From Lachnospiraceae bacterium (lineage in GTDB: Bacteria > Bacillota > Clostridia > Lachnospirales > Lachnospiraceae): a DNA stretch of 57,335 nucleotides. Both the position numbers and the translations under genes were made by a program. This document shows positions 24,378 through 32,950 of this stretch, piece by piece (position 1 is the first letter of the stretch; each line of letters starts with the position of its first letter). The stretch is taken from NCBI GenBank assembly GCA_024681775.1, contig JAILAF010000045.1:1-57335 (forward strand), written 5' to 3'. Below the pieces are notes generated by a model, which was not told the origin of the DNA, did no database searches, and saw only the letters and a list, made by a program, of their open reading frames with translations.

Positions 24378-25971
24378 AATCCGAAGAAAGAACCGTGGGA
24401 GAGTCTTTTGCTGTCTCTGGATGAGCCTCTACTTTTTGGCCGTGACACTGGCTGAGACCCTGTATCTTACGGACGGCTACGGTTATGCGGGATCTGACAA
24501 GGCGGAGTTCTACACCAGAGCAACGCTGGTCTTTTTCGCGGGGATGGTGTTCCCTTTTGCGTGGTGGCTGATGCATGTGACTGGCCGCACGGTCCGGCAA
24601 AAATATGACATCACTGTCGCAGAGGCCGCTGCTGTAGTTTGGACTCTTGCGCTGCTGCTGTCCTATCTGTTTTCCGATTACCGGGATGTGGCCCTTTGGG
24701 GCACCAGGGGGTGGTTCATGGGACTGCTGCCGGAGCTCATGGGCGTGGCGGTGTTTTTCCTCTTTGACAGGGTGTGGAAGGGACCGGAGTGGGCGCCGCT
24801 TCTGGCGCTTGCGGGACTTGCCGTCAACGCTGTCATGGGCATTGCGGACCGTTTCGGTGCGGGTATTGTGGAAGGCGGCAACCCCAGCAAGCTGGGAACC
24901 ATCGGAAACATGAACTGGTATTGCGGCTATCTGGTGATGCTGCTCTTCATCCCTGCCGTTTTACTGCTGCTGCGGGAGCGGGAACACTCCGCCTTAAGCA
25001 TCTTATGCGCGGTGCTTTCGGTCCTCTCCTTTGAGGCGTTGATGATCCAGGGCAGTGCCAGCGGGGAGCTGGCCCTTGGAGTGGGGATGCTGGCGCTGTG
25101 GGCCTTATCCTGCGGGAGCCTGCGGAGGATGCGCCGCTTTGCGGAGGTGCTGTGCCTCTTTTTCCTGGCGTCCTCCATACTGTTTCTGGCCTGCAGGCTG
25201 GGGGCGCGGGTGAATTTTACCGATGCCTTTGTAAAGCTGTGGATCGAAACTGCTGTCGGGCCCTTGGGGCTGCTGTTTTCCGGGATCCTGTGGGGGTTCT
25301 TCCTCCGGGCTGAGAGCCGGAAAAAGGGGCAGGGAGAAGGAACACCCTCCGGGAACGAATGGATGCCGAAAGAGCGCTTCGGAAGGATCTCCTCGATTTT
25401 CTTTTATTCGGTCTTGGGTATTTGCGCCGTTTGTGTCATAATCTACGGCATCTACGTGTTGCGCTTTGAGATGAGCCCCGGCTGGGGTAGTAACCGTGGC
25501 GCCACCTGGTTTGTGGGACTGCAGCTTTTTTTGCGGGGGGAGCCCCTGCGGCAGCTCTTCGGTGCGGGCCCCGATGCTTTTTATGCGTATCTCAGCGGCG
25601 GGGACTGGGAATGGCTGTCGGATTTTTCCGGTGAGGTCTTTTCCCATCTGCGGCTCACCAATGCCCACAACGAATATCTGTCGTTATTGGTAAATACCGG
25701 CCTTTTGGGGATGCTGAGCTTTGCCGCCCTGATGGGCAGCAGCATTTTCCGCTGCATGAAGGCCGGCAAGAAGGGGAATACGGGGGCGGCAATCTGCGCC
25801 GTCTGTCTGCTGGCTTATACCGCCAACGGAATGGTGAGCTTCCGCACGGCCTTGACCCTGCCCATCATGTATCTGCTGCTGGGGCTTGGAGAGTATTATC
25901 TGAGAGAGGAACGCACCCCTGAGAGCGGGGGAGATGAGATTTCCCTGCGATGCAAAACGGGTGCGGAATGA
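24352..25971 (+). CDS. O-antigen ligase/polymerase-like membrane protein
   Basis: About 539 aa with some eleven to twelve membrane helices. The late periplasmic-type loop with the FGAGPDAFYAYL region and the following LTNAHNEYLSLLVNTGLLGMLSFAAL block is the signature of the Wzy/WaaL (PF04932) family, which joins or extends lipid-linked sugar polymers outside the membrane. In Gram-positives such proteins occur in capsule or teichoic-acid like pathways. The start is uncertain: I use the ATG at 24352, overlapping the preceding gene by 26 bases; an ATG at 24337 is also in frame. The same operon goes on to a J-domain protein. Confidence 0.68.
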   Translation: MEHLSQSFKIRRKNRGRVFCCLWMSLYFLAVTLAETLYLTDGYGYAGSDKAEFYTRATLVFFAGMVFPFAWWLMHVTGRTVRQKYDITVAEAAAVVWTLALLLSYLFSDYRDVALWGTRGWFMGLLPELMGVAVFFLFDRVWKGPEWAPLLALAGLAVNAVMGIADRFGAGIVEGGNPSKLGTIGNMNWYCGYLVMLLFIPAVLLLLREREHSALSILCAVLSVLSFEALMIQGSASGELALGVGMLALWALSCGSLRRMRRFAEVLCLFFLASSILFLACRLGARVNFTDAFVKLWIETAVGPLGLLFSGILWGFFLRAESRKKGQGEGTPSGNEWMPKERFGRISSIFFYSVLGICAVCVIIYGIYVLRFEMSPGWGSNRGATWFVGLQLFLRGEPLRQLFGAGPDAFYAYLSGGDWEWLSDFSGEVFSHLRLTNAHNEYLSLLVNTGLLGMLSFAALMGSSIFRCMKAGKKGNTGAAICAVCLLAYTANGMVSFRTALTLPIMYLLLGLGEYYLREERTPESGGDEISLRCKTGAE

Positions 25972-25980
25972 GGTGTCTGA

Positions 25981-26874
25981 ATGCATGAGCTTCGAGTGAT
26001 CAAGGTGGCGGAGCTGCGGAGCAGACTGGGAGTGATCCCGGTGAAGCTCCTGGTATCCTGCCTGCTTCTCATAGGCTTTGACATCCTCCTGCTGGGAGAG
26101 GGCTGGACCACGGAAACGCTGCTTGCCTATATGCAGGGGGATCTTCCCATGCAGGGGATCACCCTGGTGATCCTCTACGGTGTGGTCAGCTATCTGTACT
26201 TTTTTATCCGCCTGATGCACCACTGGATCCTGGGGATCGCCGCCGGTATCCTGGTGGCGGTGCTTTTGTGGAATACCCGGGAGCACATGCAGGGGCAGAC
26301 CCTGCTCATCGCGGTCTGCATCATGCTCTTCGGCGGGCCTGTGCTGGACCTGCTGAATTTCCTGCGCTACCGTTCCTTACGCCGGAAGGTGATCCGGGAG
26401 AGCAACAGGCGGTACCGGTATGATACGGAGGAGGATGACTCCTACGGCAGAGGGTATGAAAGCGGCTTTGACAGCGGATACGAGCGGGGCCGAATGTCTG
26501 CCCGGCAGGACAGACGAGACAGATATATCGAAAGCGATTACGACGAGGACGACCGCTACCTGCAGCGCCGCCGGGATGATCGGGAGGCGGATTATGAGGA
26601 GGACGACCGTTACATCGAGGACCGGGATTACGACGGTTACGACGATGGATATGATGGGGAAGCGGAAGACGATTATGCGGAAGAACCCGTGAGCCGGGGG
26701 CGGGGCGGAAGCGGGGATCCCGGGGGATTTTTCCGGGGCTGCACCGACGAAGCCTCCATCAAGCGCAGGTACCGGGAACTTTGCAAGGTGTACCATCCCG
26801 ACGGAGGAAACGGCTCCGAGGAGATCTTCGAGGAGATCGGTGAGCAGTACAGAGCTCTCACGGGAACCCGATAA
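25981..26874 (+). CDS. membrane-anchored J-domain protein with acidic Tyr/Asp/Arg linker
   Basis: This 297-aa protein has three parts. Residues 15-120 hold four predicted membrane helices. Residues about 130-240 form a strongly charged low-complexity linker with repeated DDRY, EDDRY and YDGYDDGY units. Residues about 248-297 form a short J domain with the HPD motif (CKVYHPDGGNG), preceded by IKRRYREL. A J domain stimulates the ATPase of DnaK/Hsp70, so this should recruit DnaK to the membrane. GAGGTG lies before the ATG. It is the last gene of the rsmF-like operon, next to a polymer ligase-like protein. Its client is unknown. Confidence 0.8.
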   Translation: MHELRVIKVAELRSRLGVIPVKLLVSCLLLIGFDILLLGEGWTTETLLAYMQGDLPMQGITLVILYGVVSYLYFFIRLMHHWILGIAAGILVAVLLWNTREHMQGQTLLIAVCIMLFGGPVLDLLNFLRYRSLRRKVIRESNRRYRYDTEEDDSYGRGYESGFDSGYERGRMSARQDRRDRYIESDYDEDDRYLQRRRDDREADYEEDDRYIEDRDYDGYDDGYDGEAEDDYAEEPVSRGRGGSGDPGGFFRGCTDEASIKRRYRELCKVYHPDGGNGSEEIFEEIGEQYRALTGTR

Positions 26875-26898
26875 AAGCCCGAAAACGGCGGTTTTTCT

Positions 26899-26927
26899 TT
26901 GACGAAAGCGCCCGAGAATACTATAAT
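26899..26927 (+). promoter_or_regulatory. promoter of metG
   Basis: TTGACG and TATAAT with a 17-base spacer, near-perfect. It leaves a leader of about 58 bases, too short for a T-box. Confidence 0.82.
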
Positions 26928-26991
26928 AGTAGGATAATAGTGTGAATTCAGAGGATAAACCATGACCCGGTTTATCGGATGGGAGGAGCTT

Positions 26992-29049
26992 ATGGAAAAC
27001 AAAGGACCTTATTACCTGACGACGGCCATTGCCTATACCTCCGGCAAGCCCCACATCGGGAACTGCTACGAGATCGTATTGGCAGACTGCATTGCAAGAT
27101 ACAAGAGAGCGGACGGCTACGATGTCCGTTTCCAGACGGGAAGCGACGAGCACGGGCAGAAGATCGAGACCCGCGCCATCGAGGAGGGTGTGAGCCCCAG
27201 AGAGTTCGTGGATGCCACTGCCGGTGTCATCAAGTCTCTGTGTGATCTGCTGAACACTTCCTATGACCGCTTCATCCGCACCACGGATGCGGATCATGAG
27301 CGCCAGATCCAGAAGATCTTCAAGAGATTTTACGATCAGGGAGACATTTACAAGGGAGCCTACGAAGGTCCCTACTGTACGGAGTGTGAGGCTTTTTACA
27401 CCACTTCCCAACTGACGGAGGACGGAAAATGTCCCATCTGCGGCGGTGATGTGCATCCCGAGAAGGAGGAGGCATATTTCTTCAAGATGAGCAAATATGC
27501 GGACCGCCTCATCGACTACATCAACACCCACCCGGAGTTTATCCAGCCCGTTTCCCGGAAAAACGAGATGATGAACAATTTCCTGCTGCCCGGTCTGCAG
27601 GATCTGTGCGTGTCCAGAACCTCTTTCAAGTGGGGCATCCCCGTGGACTTTGATCCCAATCATGTGGTTTACGTGTGGCTGGATGCGCTGAGCAACTACA
27701 TCACCGGTCTGGGCTACGATGCGGAGGGCCATTCAAGTGACCTGTACAAAAAGTACTGGCCCGCGGATCTGCACCTCATCGGTAAGGACATCATCCGTTT
27801 CCATACCATCTACTGGCCCATTTTCCTCATGGCGCTGGGCGAGCCTCTGCCGAAGCAGATCTTCGGCCACCCCTGGCTGCTGCAGGGCGGTGAGAAGATG
27901 AGCAAGAGCAAGGGTAATGTGATCTATGCCGACGACCTGGTGGATATCTTCGGTGTGGATGCTACCCGGTATTTCGTGGTGCACGAGATGCCTTTCGAAA
28001 ATGACGGTGTCATCACCTGGGAACTGCTGGTGGAGCGCATCAATGCCGACCTGGCCAACACTCTGGGGAATCTGGTGAACCGCACCATCTCCATGAGCAA
28101 CAAGTACTTCGGCGGCGAAGTAAGAAATGCCGGCGCGTCCGAGGCTGTGGACGAGGATCTGAAGGCTGTGGTCTGCGGCGCCTACGACAAGGTGGAAGCG
28201 CGCATGGACGAGCTCCGCGTGGCGGATGCCCTCAGCGAGATCTTTGCGGTCTTTAAGCGGCTGAACAAGTACATCGATGAGACGGAGCCCTGGGCTCTGG
28301 CTAAGGACGAGGCAAAGAAGGATCGTCTGGCTACTGTTCTCTACAACCTGACGGAGGGCATCACCATCGGTGCTTCCCTGCTGGCTCCCTTCCTGCCGGA
28401 TACCGCCGCGCGCATCGTATCCCAGTTAAACACCGAGATCCGTGATTTCTCACAGGTGAAGGAGTTCGGCCTCTATCCCAGCGGCAACCATGTGACGGAC
28501 GCTCCCGAGATCCTGTTTGCAAGACTGGACAAGGAGGAGACCCTGGCCAAGGCAGAGGCAGTCAGAGTGCGCCAGAGAGAAGAGTTCCTGGCACATCAGA
28601 AGAAGGCCAGAGAGAACCTGGTGAAGGCGGGCCGCATGACCCCGGAGGAGGCTGCCGCGCTGGATGCACAGGAGAATCCCGATGCCCAAACACCCGTCGC
28701 CGTCATCGACATCGAAGCAAAGCCCGAGATCGAGTACGACGATTTTGCGAAGATGCAGTTCCGCGTAGGAAAGATCCTTTCCTGCGAGGCGGTTCCGAAG
28801 TCCAAGAAGCTCCTCTGCAGCCAGGTACAGGTGGGCAGTGAAGTGAAGCAGATCGTTTCCGGTATCCGCGCTTCCTATACCCCCGAAGAGATGGTGGGCA
28901 AGCAGGTGATGGTGTTGACCAACTTAAAGCCTGCGAAGCTGGCAGGCGTGCTGAGCGAAGGTATGCTGCTGTGCGCGGAGGACGCGGAAGGAAAACTGGC
29001 ACTCGTGTCACCTGAGAAGGATATGCCTTCCGGAGCTGAGATCTGCTGA
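26992..29049 (+). CDS. metG: methionyl-tRNA synthetase
   Basis: This class I aminoacyl-tRNA synthetase charges tRNA-Met. The 685-aa protein shows the HIGH-type motif GKPHIGN near residue 20, a zinc knuckle with two Cys pairs (CTEC near 132, CPIC near 150), the KMSKS loop EKMSKSKGNV near 305, an anticodon-binding helical domain and a C-terminal EMAP/Trbp111-like tRNA-binding domain from about 580 (KMQFRVGKILSCEAVP). GGGAGGAG directly precedes the ATG at 26992; an ATG 30 bases upstream is less likely. Unlike many Gram-positive synthetase genes it has no T-box leader. Confidence 0.96.
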   Translation: MENKGPYYLTTAIAYTSGKPHIGNCYEIVLADCIARYKRADGYDVRFQTGSDEHGQKIETRAIEEGVSPREFVDATAGVIKSLCDLLNTSYDRFIRTTDADHERQIQKIFKRFYDQGDIYKGAYEGPYCTECEAFYTTSQLTEDGKCPICGGDVHPEKEEAYFFKMSKYADRLIDYINTHPEFIQPVSRKNEMMNNFLLPGLQDLCVSRTSFKWGIPVDFDPNHVVYVWLDALSNYITGLGYDAEGHSSDLYKKYWPADLHLIGKDIIRFHTIYWPIFLMALGEPLPKQIFGHPWLLQGGEKMSKSKGNVIYADDLVDIFGVDATRYFVVHEMPFENDGVITWELLVERINADLANTLGNLVNRTISMSNKYFGGEVRNAGASEAVDEDLKAVVCGAYDKVEARMDELRVADALSEIFAVFKRLNKYIDETEPWALAKDEAKKDRLATVLYNLTEGITIGASLLAPFLPDTAARIVSQLNTEIRDFSQVKEFGLYPSGNHVTDAPEILFARLDKEETLAKAEAVRVRQREEFLAHQKKARENLVKAGRMTPEEAAALDAQENPDAQTPVAVIDIEAKPEIEYDDFAKMQFRVGKILSCEAVPKSKKLLCSQVQVGSEVKQIVSGIRASYTPEEMVGKQVMVLTNLKPAKLAGVLSEGMLLCAEDAEGKLALVSPEKDMPSGAEIC

Positions 29050-29081
29050 CCTTAACCATTTACCGACAGGAGGACGCAGCT

Positions 29082-30011
29082 ATGCAAAGAGAGGATTTTT
29101 TCTACGATTCCAGAGACGGAGAGAACAAGATCCACGCAGTCCGGTGGACGCCGGATGAGGGTGAGGTCAAAGGGATCTTTCAGATCGTGCACGGCATGGC
29201 GGAGTACATCGACCGCTACGAGGATCTGGCTGCGTTCATGACGGAAAAGGGCTGGGTGGTCATCGGCGAGGACCATCTGGGCCACGGAAAGTCCATTCCC
29301 GTGGGCGGGACTCCCGGCTATTTTTGCAAGGTGGATCCCGCCACGGTGGTGGTGCGCGATGTGCACCGTTTAAAGAAGCTGACCCAGGAAATGTATCCCG
29401 GCGTTCCCATCGTTTTGCTGGGGCACAGCATGGGCTCCTTCATCGCAAGAAACTATATCTCCCGCTACGGCACCGGCATCCAGGCCGCCATCATCATGGG
29501 TACGGGCATGCAGCCCCGGGGGCTTATCAAGGTTTCGAAAGCCATGGTGGCGGTCCAGAAGCTGTTCCTGGGAGAAAAGCATGTGGCGAGAGCCCTGAAC
29601 AATATGGGCTTCGGCGCTTACAACAAGCGGATCGAGAATCCCCGCACCGATTTTGACTGGCTCAGCGTCAATCAGAAGAATGTGGACAAATACATGATGG
29701 ATCCGCTCTGCGGGTTCGTCTTTACCCTGAACGGCTTCGGGACGCTCTTCGAGCTGATCGACAGGCTCTATGATAAGAACAATCTGGCAAAGGTGCCCAA
29801 CGATCTGCCTCTGCTGTATGTCTCCGGCGCGGAGGATCCCGTGGGCGACTACGGAAAGGCGCCGGGCCTTGCCATGGAGTCCCTGAAGGAAATGGGCGTG
29901 AAGGACATGACCGTGAAGATCTATCCCGGCGACCGTCATGAGATCCTGAACGAGGACGACAAAGACACGGTGAAAGAGGATTTGTATCAATGGATCATGA
30001 GCAAGGTGTGA
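29082..30011 (+). CDS. alpha/beta hydrolase, lysophospholipase/monoacylglycerol lipase-like
   Basis: The 309-aa hydrolase carries the nucleophile elbow GHSMGSF near residue 112, the oxyanion region IVHGMAEYIDRYEDLA near 35, a candidate acid Asp in SGAEDPVGDY near 250 and the catalytic His in YPGDRHEILNE near 283. These match the Hydrolase_4 (serine aminopeptidase S33, PldB) family that cleaves lysophospholipids or monoacylglycerols. There is no signal peptide, so it is cytoplasmic. AGGAGGACG precedes the start. The GNAT gene begins inside its last 22 bases. Confidence 0.88.
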   Translation: MQREDFFYDSRDGENKIHAVRWTPDEGEVKGIFQIVHGMAEYIDRYEDLAAFMTEKGWVVIGEDHLGHGKSIPVGGTPGYFCKVDPATVVVRDVHRLKKLTQEMYPGVPIVLLGHSMGSFIARNYISRYGTGIQAAIIMGTGMQPRGLIKVSKAMVAVQKLFLGEKHVARALNNMGFGAYNKRIENPRTDFDWLSVNQKNVDKYMMDPLCGFVFTLNGFGTLFELIDRLYDKNNLAKVPNDLPLLYVSGAEDPVGDYGKAPGLAMESLKEMGVKDMTVKIYPGDRHEILNEDDKDTVKEDLYQWIMSKV

Positions 30012-30484
30012 GCCTGCCCGGAGAGATCACCTTTCGCTGGGCCTCCCGGGAGGAATGGCAGCCGGCCATGAGCCTGGTGTGGAAGAGTTTTATGGCTTCC
30101 GAGGGGAAGGAATATACCCCGGAGGGTGTGCGCCATTTTTTTGAATTCATTACGGACGACGATATCCACACCGCGTTTCTGAACGGGGGATATCAGGTGA
30201 TGCTCGCCATGGAAGGCGGGCAAATGGTTGGTGTGGGAACCCTGCGCAGCGGCAACCGCCTTTCCCTGCTCTTTGTGGAGGAGGGACACCAGAACCGGGG
30301 CATCGGCAGAGCGCTTTTGGACAGGCTCTGCGCGTACCTGCGGGAGGAGGCGGGAGAGCGGAGCATCACGGTGACTGCGGCCCCCGCAGCGGTAAATTTT
30401 TATAGAAAATGCGGATTCCTGGCGACTTCGGCACAGCAGGACCACGCAGGGATCCTGGTGGTGCCCATGGAGCGCAGGCTCTGA
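29990..30484 (+). CDS. GNAT-family N-acetyltransferase
   Basis: The 164-aa protein has the acetyl-CoA binding motif VEEGHQNRGIGRALLDRL near residue 103 (Q/R-x-x-G-x-G/A) and the following VTAAPAAVNFYRKCGF, standard for GNAT enzymes. The substrate is unknown. Its start overlaps the hydrolase gene by 22 bases with AGAGGAT upstream, so the two are likely coupled. Confidence 0.88.
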   Translation: MDHEQGVSLPGEITFRWASREEWQPAMSLVWKSFMASEGKEYTPEGVRHFFEFITDDDIHTAFLNGGYQVMLAMEGGQMVGVGTLRSGNRLSLLFVEEGHQNRGIGRALLDRLCAYLREEAGERSITVTAAPAAVNFYRKCGFLATSAQQDHAGILVVPMERRL

Positions 30485-30515
30485 CGGAGCACCGCATTCC
30501 TGGAGGTTTTTAGAC

Positions 30516-31223
30516 ATGAAGTTTTTGAGTATTGACAGTCCCCTGATGGTATTTCTCGGGAAAGTGGCAGACCTGATGTGGGTCAACATCCTGACGATCC
30601 TGTGCTGCATCCCGGTGATCACCGCCGGTGCCGCCTTCACTTCCATGCACTATGTGTGCCTGAAGATCGTGCGGGACGAGGAATGCTACATCACTAAGGA
30701 CTATTTTAAGTCCTTTAAACTGAATTTCCGCCAGGCTACGCTGATCTGGCTGATGATGCTGGTGCTGTTCTTCATCTACGCGGCGGATTTTTATCTGATC
30801 TATAAGAAGGCGGTGGAGTTCCCTTCCTGGATGAACATGCTGTTCCTGGGAGTGGTGATCCTGACCTTCCTGGTGATCATTATGGTGTTCCCGGTGCTGG
30901 CGAAATTCGACAACACGGTGCCGCAGACCATCAAAATGGCAGCCCTTGCGGCGGTGGCGCAGCTTCCCAAGACGGTCCTGTCCCTGGTGGTCATCGTAGC
31001 CCCCTTTGTGCTGGGAGCCATCTTTTACCAGATCATTCCCGTGGTGATCCTGTTGGGAATGTCGGTGCCCGCATTTGTCTGCGCACTGATGTACAATAAG
31101 CTCTTCCGAAAGATCGAGGAGCGCTTCGCCGAGCAGAACCCTGTCCCGGAGGAGGAGCCCGAGGACGACGGGGAGCGGATCTTCAGCGACGCGCCCATCC
31201 TGCCCCCGGACACGAAGGAGTAA
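30516..31223 (+). CDS. YesL-like DUF624 membrane protein
   Basis: The 235-aa protein has five to six predicted membrane helices and the DUF624 opening, an N-terminal helix with ADLMWVNILTILCCIPVITAG (split here for length: ADLMWVNILT, CCIPVITAG) and a SMHYVCLKIVR loop. Family members, such as Bacillus YesL, often sit near CUT1 sugar transporters and may aid their assembly or signalling. The C-terminal tail is acidic. TGGAGG precedes the ATG. It may end the metG-proximal operon; the GGDEF gene downstream has its own promoter. Confidence 0.82.
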   Translation: MKFLSIDSPLMVFLGKVADLMWVNILTILCCIPVITAGAAFTSMHYVCLKIVRDEECYITKDYFKSFKLNFRQATLIWLMMLVLFFIYAADFYLIYKKAVEFPSWMNMLFLGVVILTFLVIIMVFPVLAKFDNTVPQTIKMAALAAVAQLPKTVLSLVVIVAPFVLGAIFYQIIPVVILLGMSVPAFVCALMYNKLFRKIEERFAEQNPVPEEEPEDDGERIFSDAPILPPDTKE

Positions 31224-31240
31224 TTCTTCTTCGGTCTTTC

Positions 31241-31269
31241 TTGCATTCCGACAGATTATGTTGGATAAT
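31241..31269 (+). promoter_or_regulatory. promoter of the diguanylate cyclase gene
   Basis: TTGCAT and GATAAT with 17 bases between them. A short palindrome GTAAAA-T-TTTTAC lies at 31277-31289, at the expected transcription start, and may be an operator or chance in an AT-rich stretch. Confidence 0.6.
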
Positions 31270-31324
31270 GAAAATAGTAAAATTTTTACAAATTTTCTGT
31301 GAAAAATCCCCTTTGGAGTGACCC

Positions 31325-32836
31325 ATGAAAGAGATGAAGCTGACACAGAAAAATCTGTTTTTGTACGGCGGAATGATCCTGGCGGCCCTTGCGGTGACCG
31401 CCAGCATTATTGTGTCTTTCCGCACCGAAACCAGCCTGCGTCAGGTGGAGGAGATCATCGAGCGGCAGGTGGAGATGACCCTGTCCTACCAGACGGGGCA
31501 GATGGACAATGAGCTGCAGAAGATCAGTGTTGCAGGTGCCACTGCCGCAGCCACATTATCCGATGCGAAGACCATCGACGACAATACGATCCGTACCGCC
31601 CTCAGCAATATCAAATCTTTCACCGGAGCTTATCACATGATGTACGCCTCCAACGAGGGGATGGCGGTGGACCAGAGCGGCAACGAGATCGATCTGTCCG
31701 GTTTCAGCTATGTGAACGAGCTGAACAAGGCCGAGTCCCGCTTCGTCTACCTGGATGATGACGGCATCAACAACCATTCCGCGTTCGCGTTCTTTGCCCC
31801 CATCGTAAGCGGGGATGAGATCAAGGGCCAGTTGATCCTGTTCCTGAATCCGGAACAGCTGGCGCGGGTGAATCGCTCTTCCGATTATGCCAATTCCTAT
31901 TTCTATCTGGTGGCTGATGAGCACCAGAACATTCTGTTCAACGGCGGATCTCTCGCCGATTCCCAGATCCTGGATTTCAATTTCTTTGACAACGGCTCCA
32001 GACTGGCGCTGACCTCCTACAGCTGGGCGAACTTCACCAGAAGTGTCAAGAGCGGCACGGCGACCACTGTCAATGTGAAGACCGACAGAGCCACCTATCA
32101 TATTTTTGCGCAGCCTCTTTCCACGGCGGGCTGGACCATGATCCTGGGCGTTCCCCAGAGCTATGTCGACACCAAGATCGCTTTCATGCAGGAGCCCTAC
32201 CGCACCATGAAGATCGAGCTGATCGTCATTTTTGCCAGCGCACTGGTGCTGTATGTCGTGGTCTACATCATCGCTGCAAAGCAGAGCAAGCGCCACAACA
32301 AGAATCTGGAGGATAAGGCTGATACCGACCAGCTCACGGGCCTTACCAACAAGCTGGCCACCGAGCGCCAGATCAAGGAATATATCGAATCCAAGCCCTC
32401 CGGCCGCGGCGTGCTGGTGCTGGTGGATGTGGATAATTTCAAGAAGATCAACGACACCATGGGCCATGCTTTCGGCGACGAGGTACTGCGGCAGCTGGGC
32501 CTGCGCCTCCGGAATCTCTACCGTGTCTCCGACGTGGTGGGTCGTGTGGGAGGCGATGAGTTCATGGTCTTCCTGAAGGATGTGCAGGATCCTGCCATCA
32601 TGAAGAGAGAGGCCAATAAGATCATCACCTTCTTTGCCGGCTTCGAGGTAGGCGAGTACGTGAAGTATTCCGTAACCGGCTCCCTGGGTGCCGCCATCTA
32701 CGGGCAGGATGCCCAGACCTTCGAAGACCTGTACAAACGCGCGGACGAAGCGCTGTACAAGTCCAAGAGAAACGGCAAAAATCAGCTTCATTTCTATGAT
32801 GAGCTGAATGGACAAAATGACGAAGAAAAGAAATAA
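31325..32836 (+). CDS. Cache-domain diguanylate cyclase (GGDEF)
   Basis: This 503-aa protein makes the second messenger cyclic di-GMP from two GTP. An N-terminal helix (about 11-31) and a second one (about 297-320) bracket an extracytoplasmic Cache-like sensor domain. The cytoplasmic end carries a GGDEF domain with the TDQLTGLTNK start, the intact active site RVGGDEF near 417 and an RxxD inhibitory site (RVSD) exactly five residues upstream, so product feedback control is expected. No EAL domain is present. The signal sensed is unknown; small organic acids or amino acids are common for Cache domains. Confidence 0.92.
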   Translation: MKEMKLTQKNLFLYGGMILAALAVTASIIVSFRTETSLRQVEEIIERQVEMTLSYQTGQMDNELQKISVAGATAAATLSDAKTIDDNTIRTALSNIKSFTGAYHMMYASNEGMAVDQSGNEIDLSGFSYVNELNKAESRFVYLDDDGINNHSAFAFFAPIVSGDEIKGQLILFLNPEQLARVNRSSDYANSYFYLVADEHQNILFNGGSLADSQILDFNFFDNGSRLALTSYSWANFTRSVKSGTATTVNVKTDRATYHIFAQPLSTAGWTMILGVPQSYVDTKIAFMQEPYRTMKIELIVIFASALVLYVVVYIIAAKQSKRHNKNLEDKADTDQLTGLTNKLATERQIKEYIESKPSGRGVLVLVDVDNFKKINDTMGHAFGDEVLRQLGLRLRNLYRVSDVVGRVGGDEFMVFLKDVQDPAIMKREANKIITFFAGFEVGEYVKYSVTGSLGAAIYGQDAQTFEDLYKRADEALYKSKRNGKNQLHFYDELNGQNDEEKK

Positions 32837-32950
32837 TCTTTGTGTATTTGTGGTATGTCTATTCTCGAAATGCCGCGTTATACTTGCACAGTAGGGTGAG
32901 TTAGCCCCTGTATGTATGAAGAGAACATTCTCGAAAGGAGTAACAAAAGT

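Noticed and set aside
26440..26690. Charged repeat tract in the J-domain protein seen as a frameshift region
   Set aside because: The frame stays open through to an intact HPD motif, and the repeats are regular at the protein level.
26928..26991. Possible T-box leader before metG
   Set aside because: The leader after the strong promoter is about 60 bases, far too short, and shows no T-box sequence.
31277..31289. Palindrome GTAAAA-T-TTTTAC at the GGDEF gene start
   Set aside because: It lies in a short AT-rich stretch where such symmetry arises easily; kept only as a note with the promoter.
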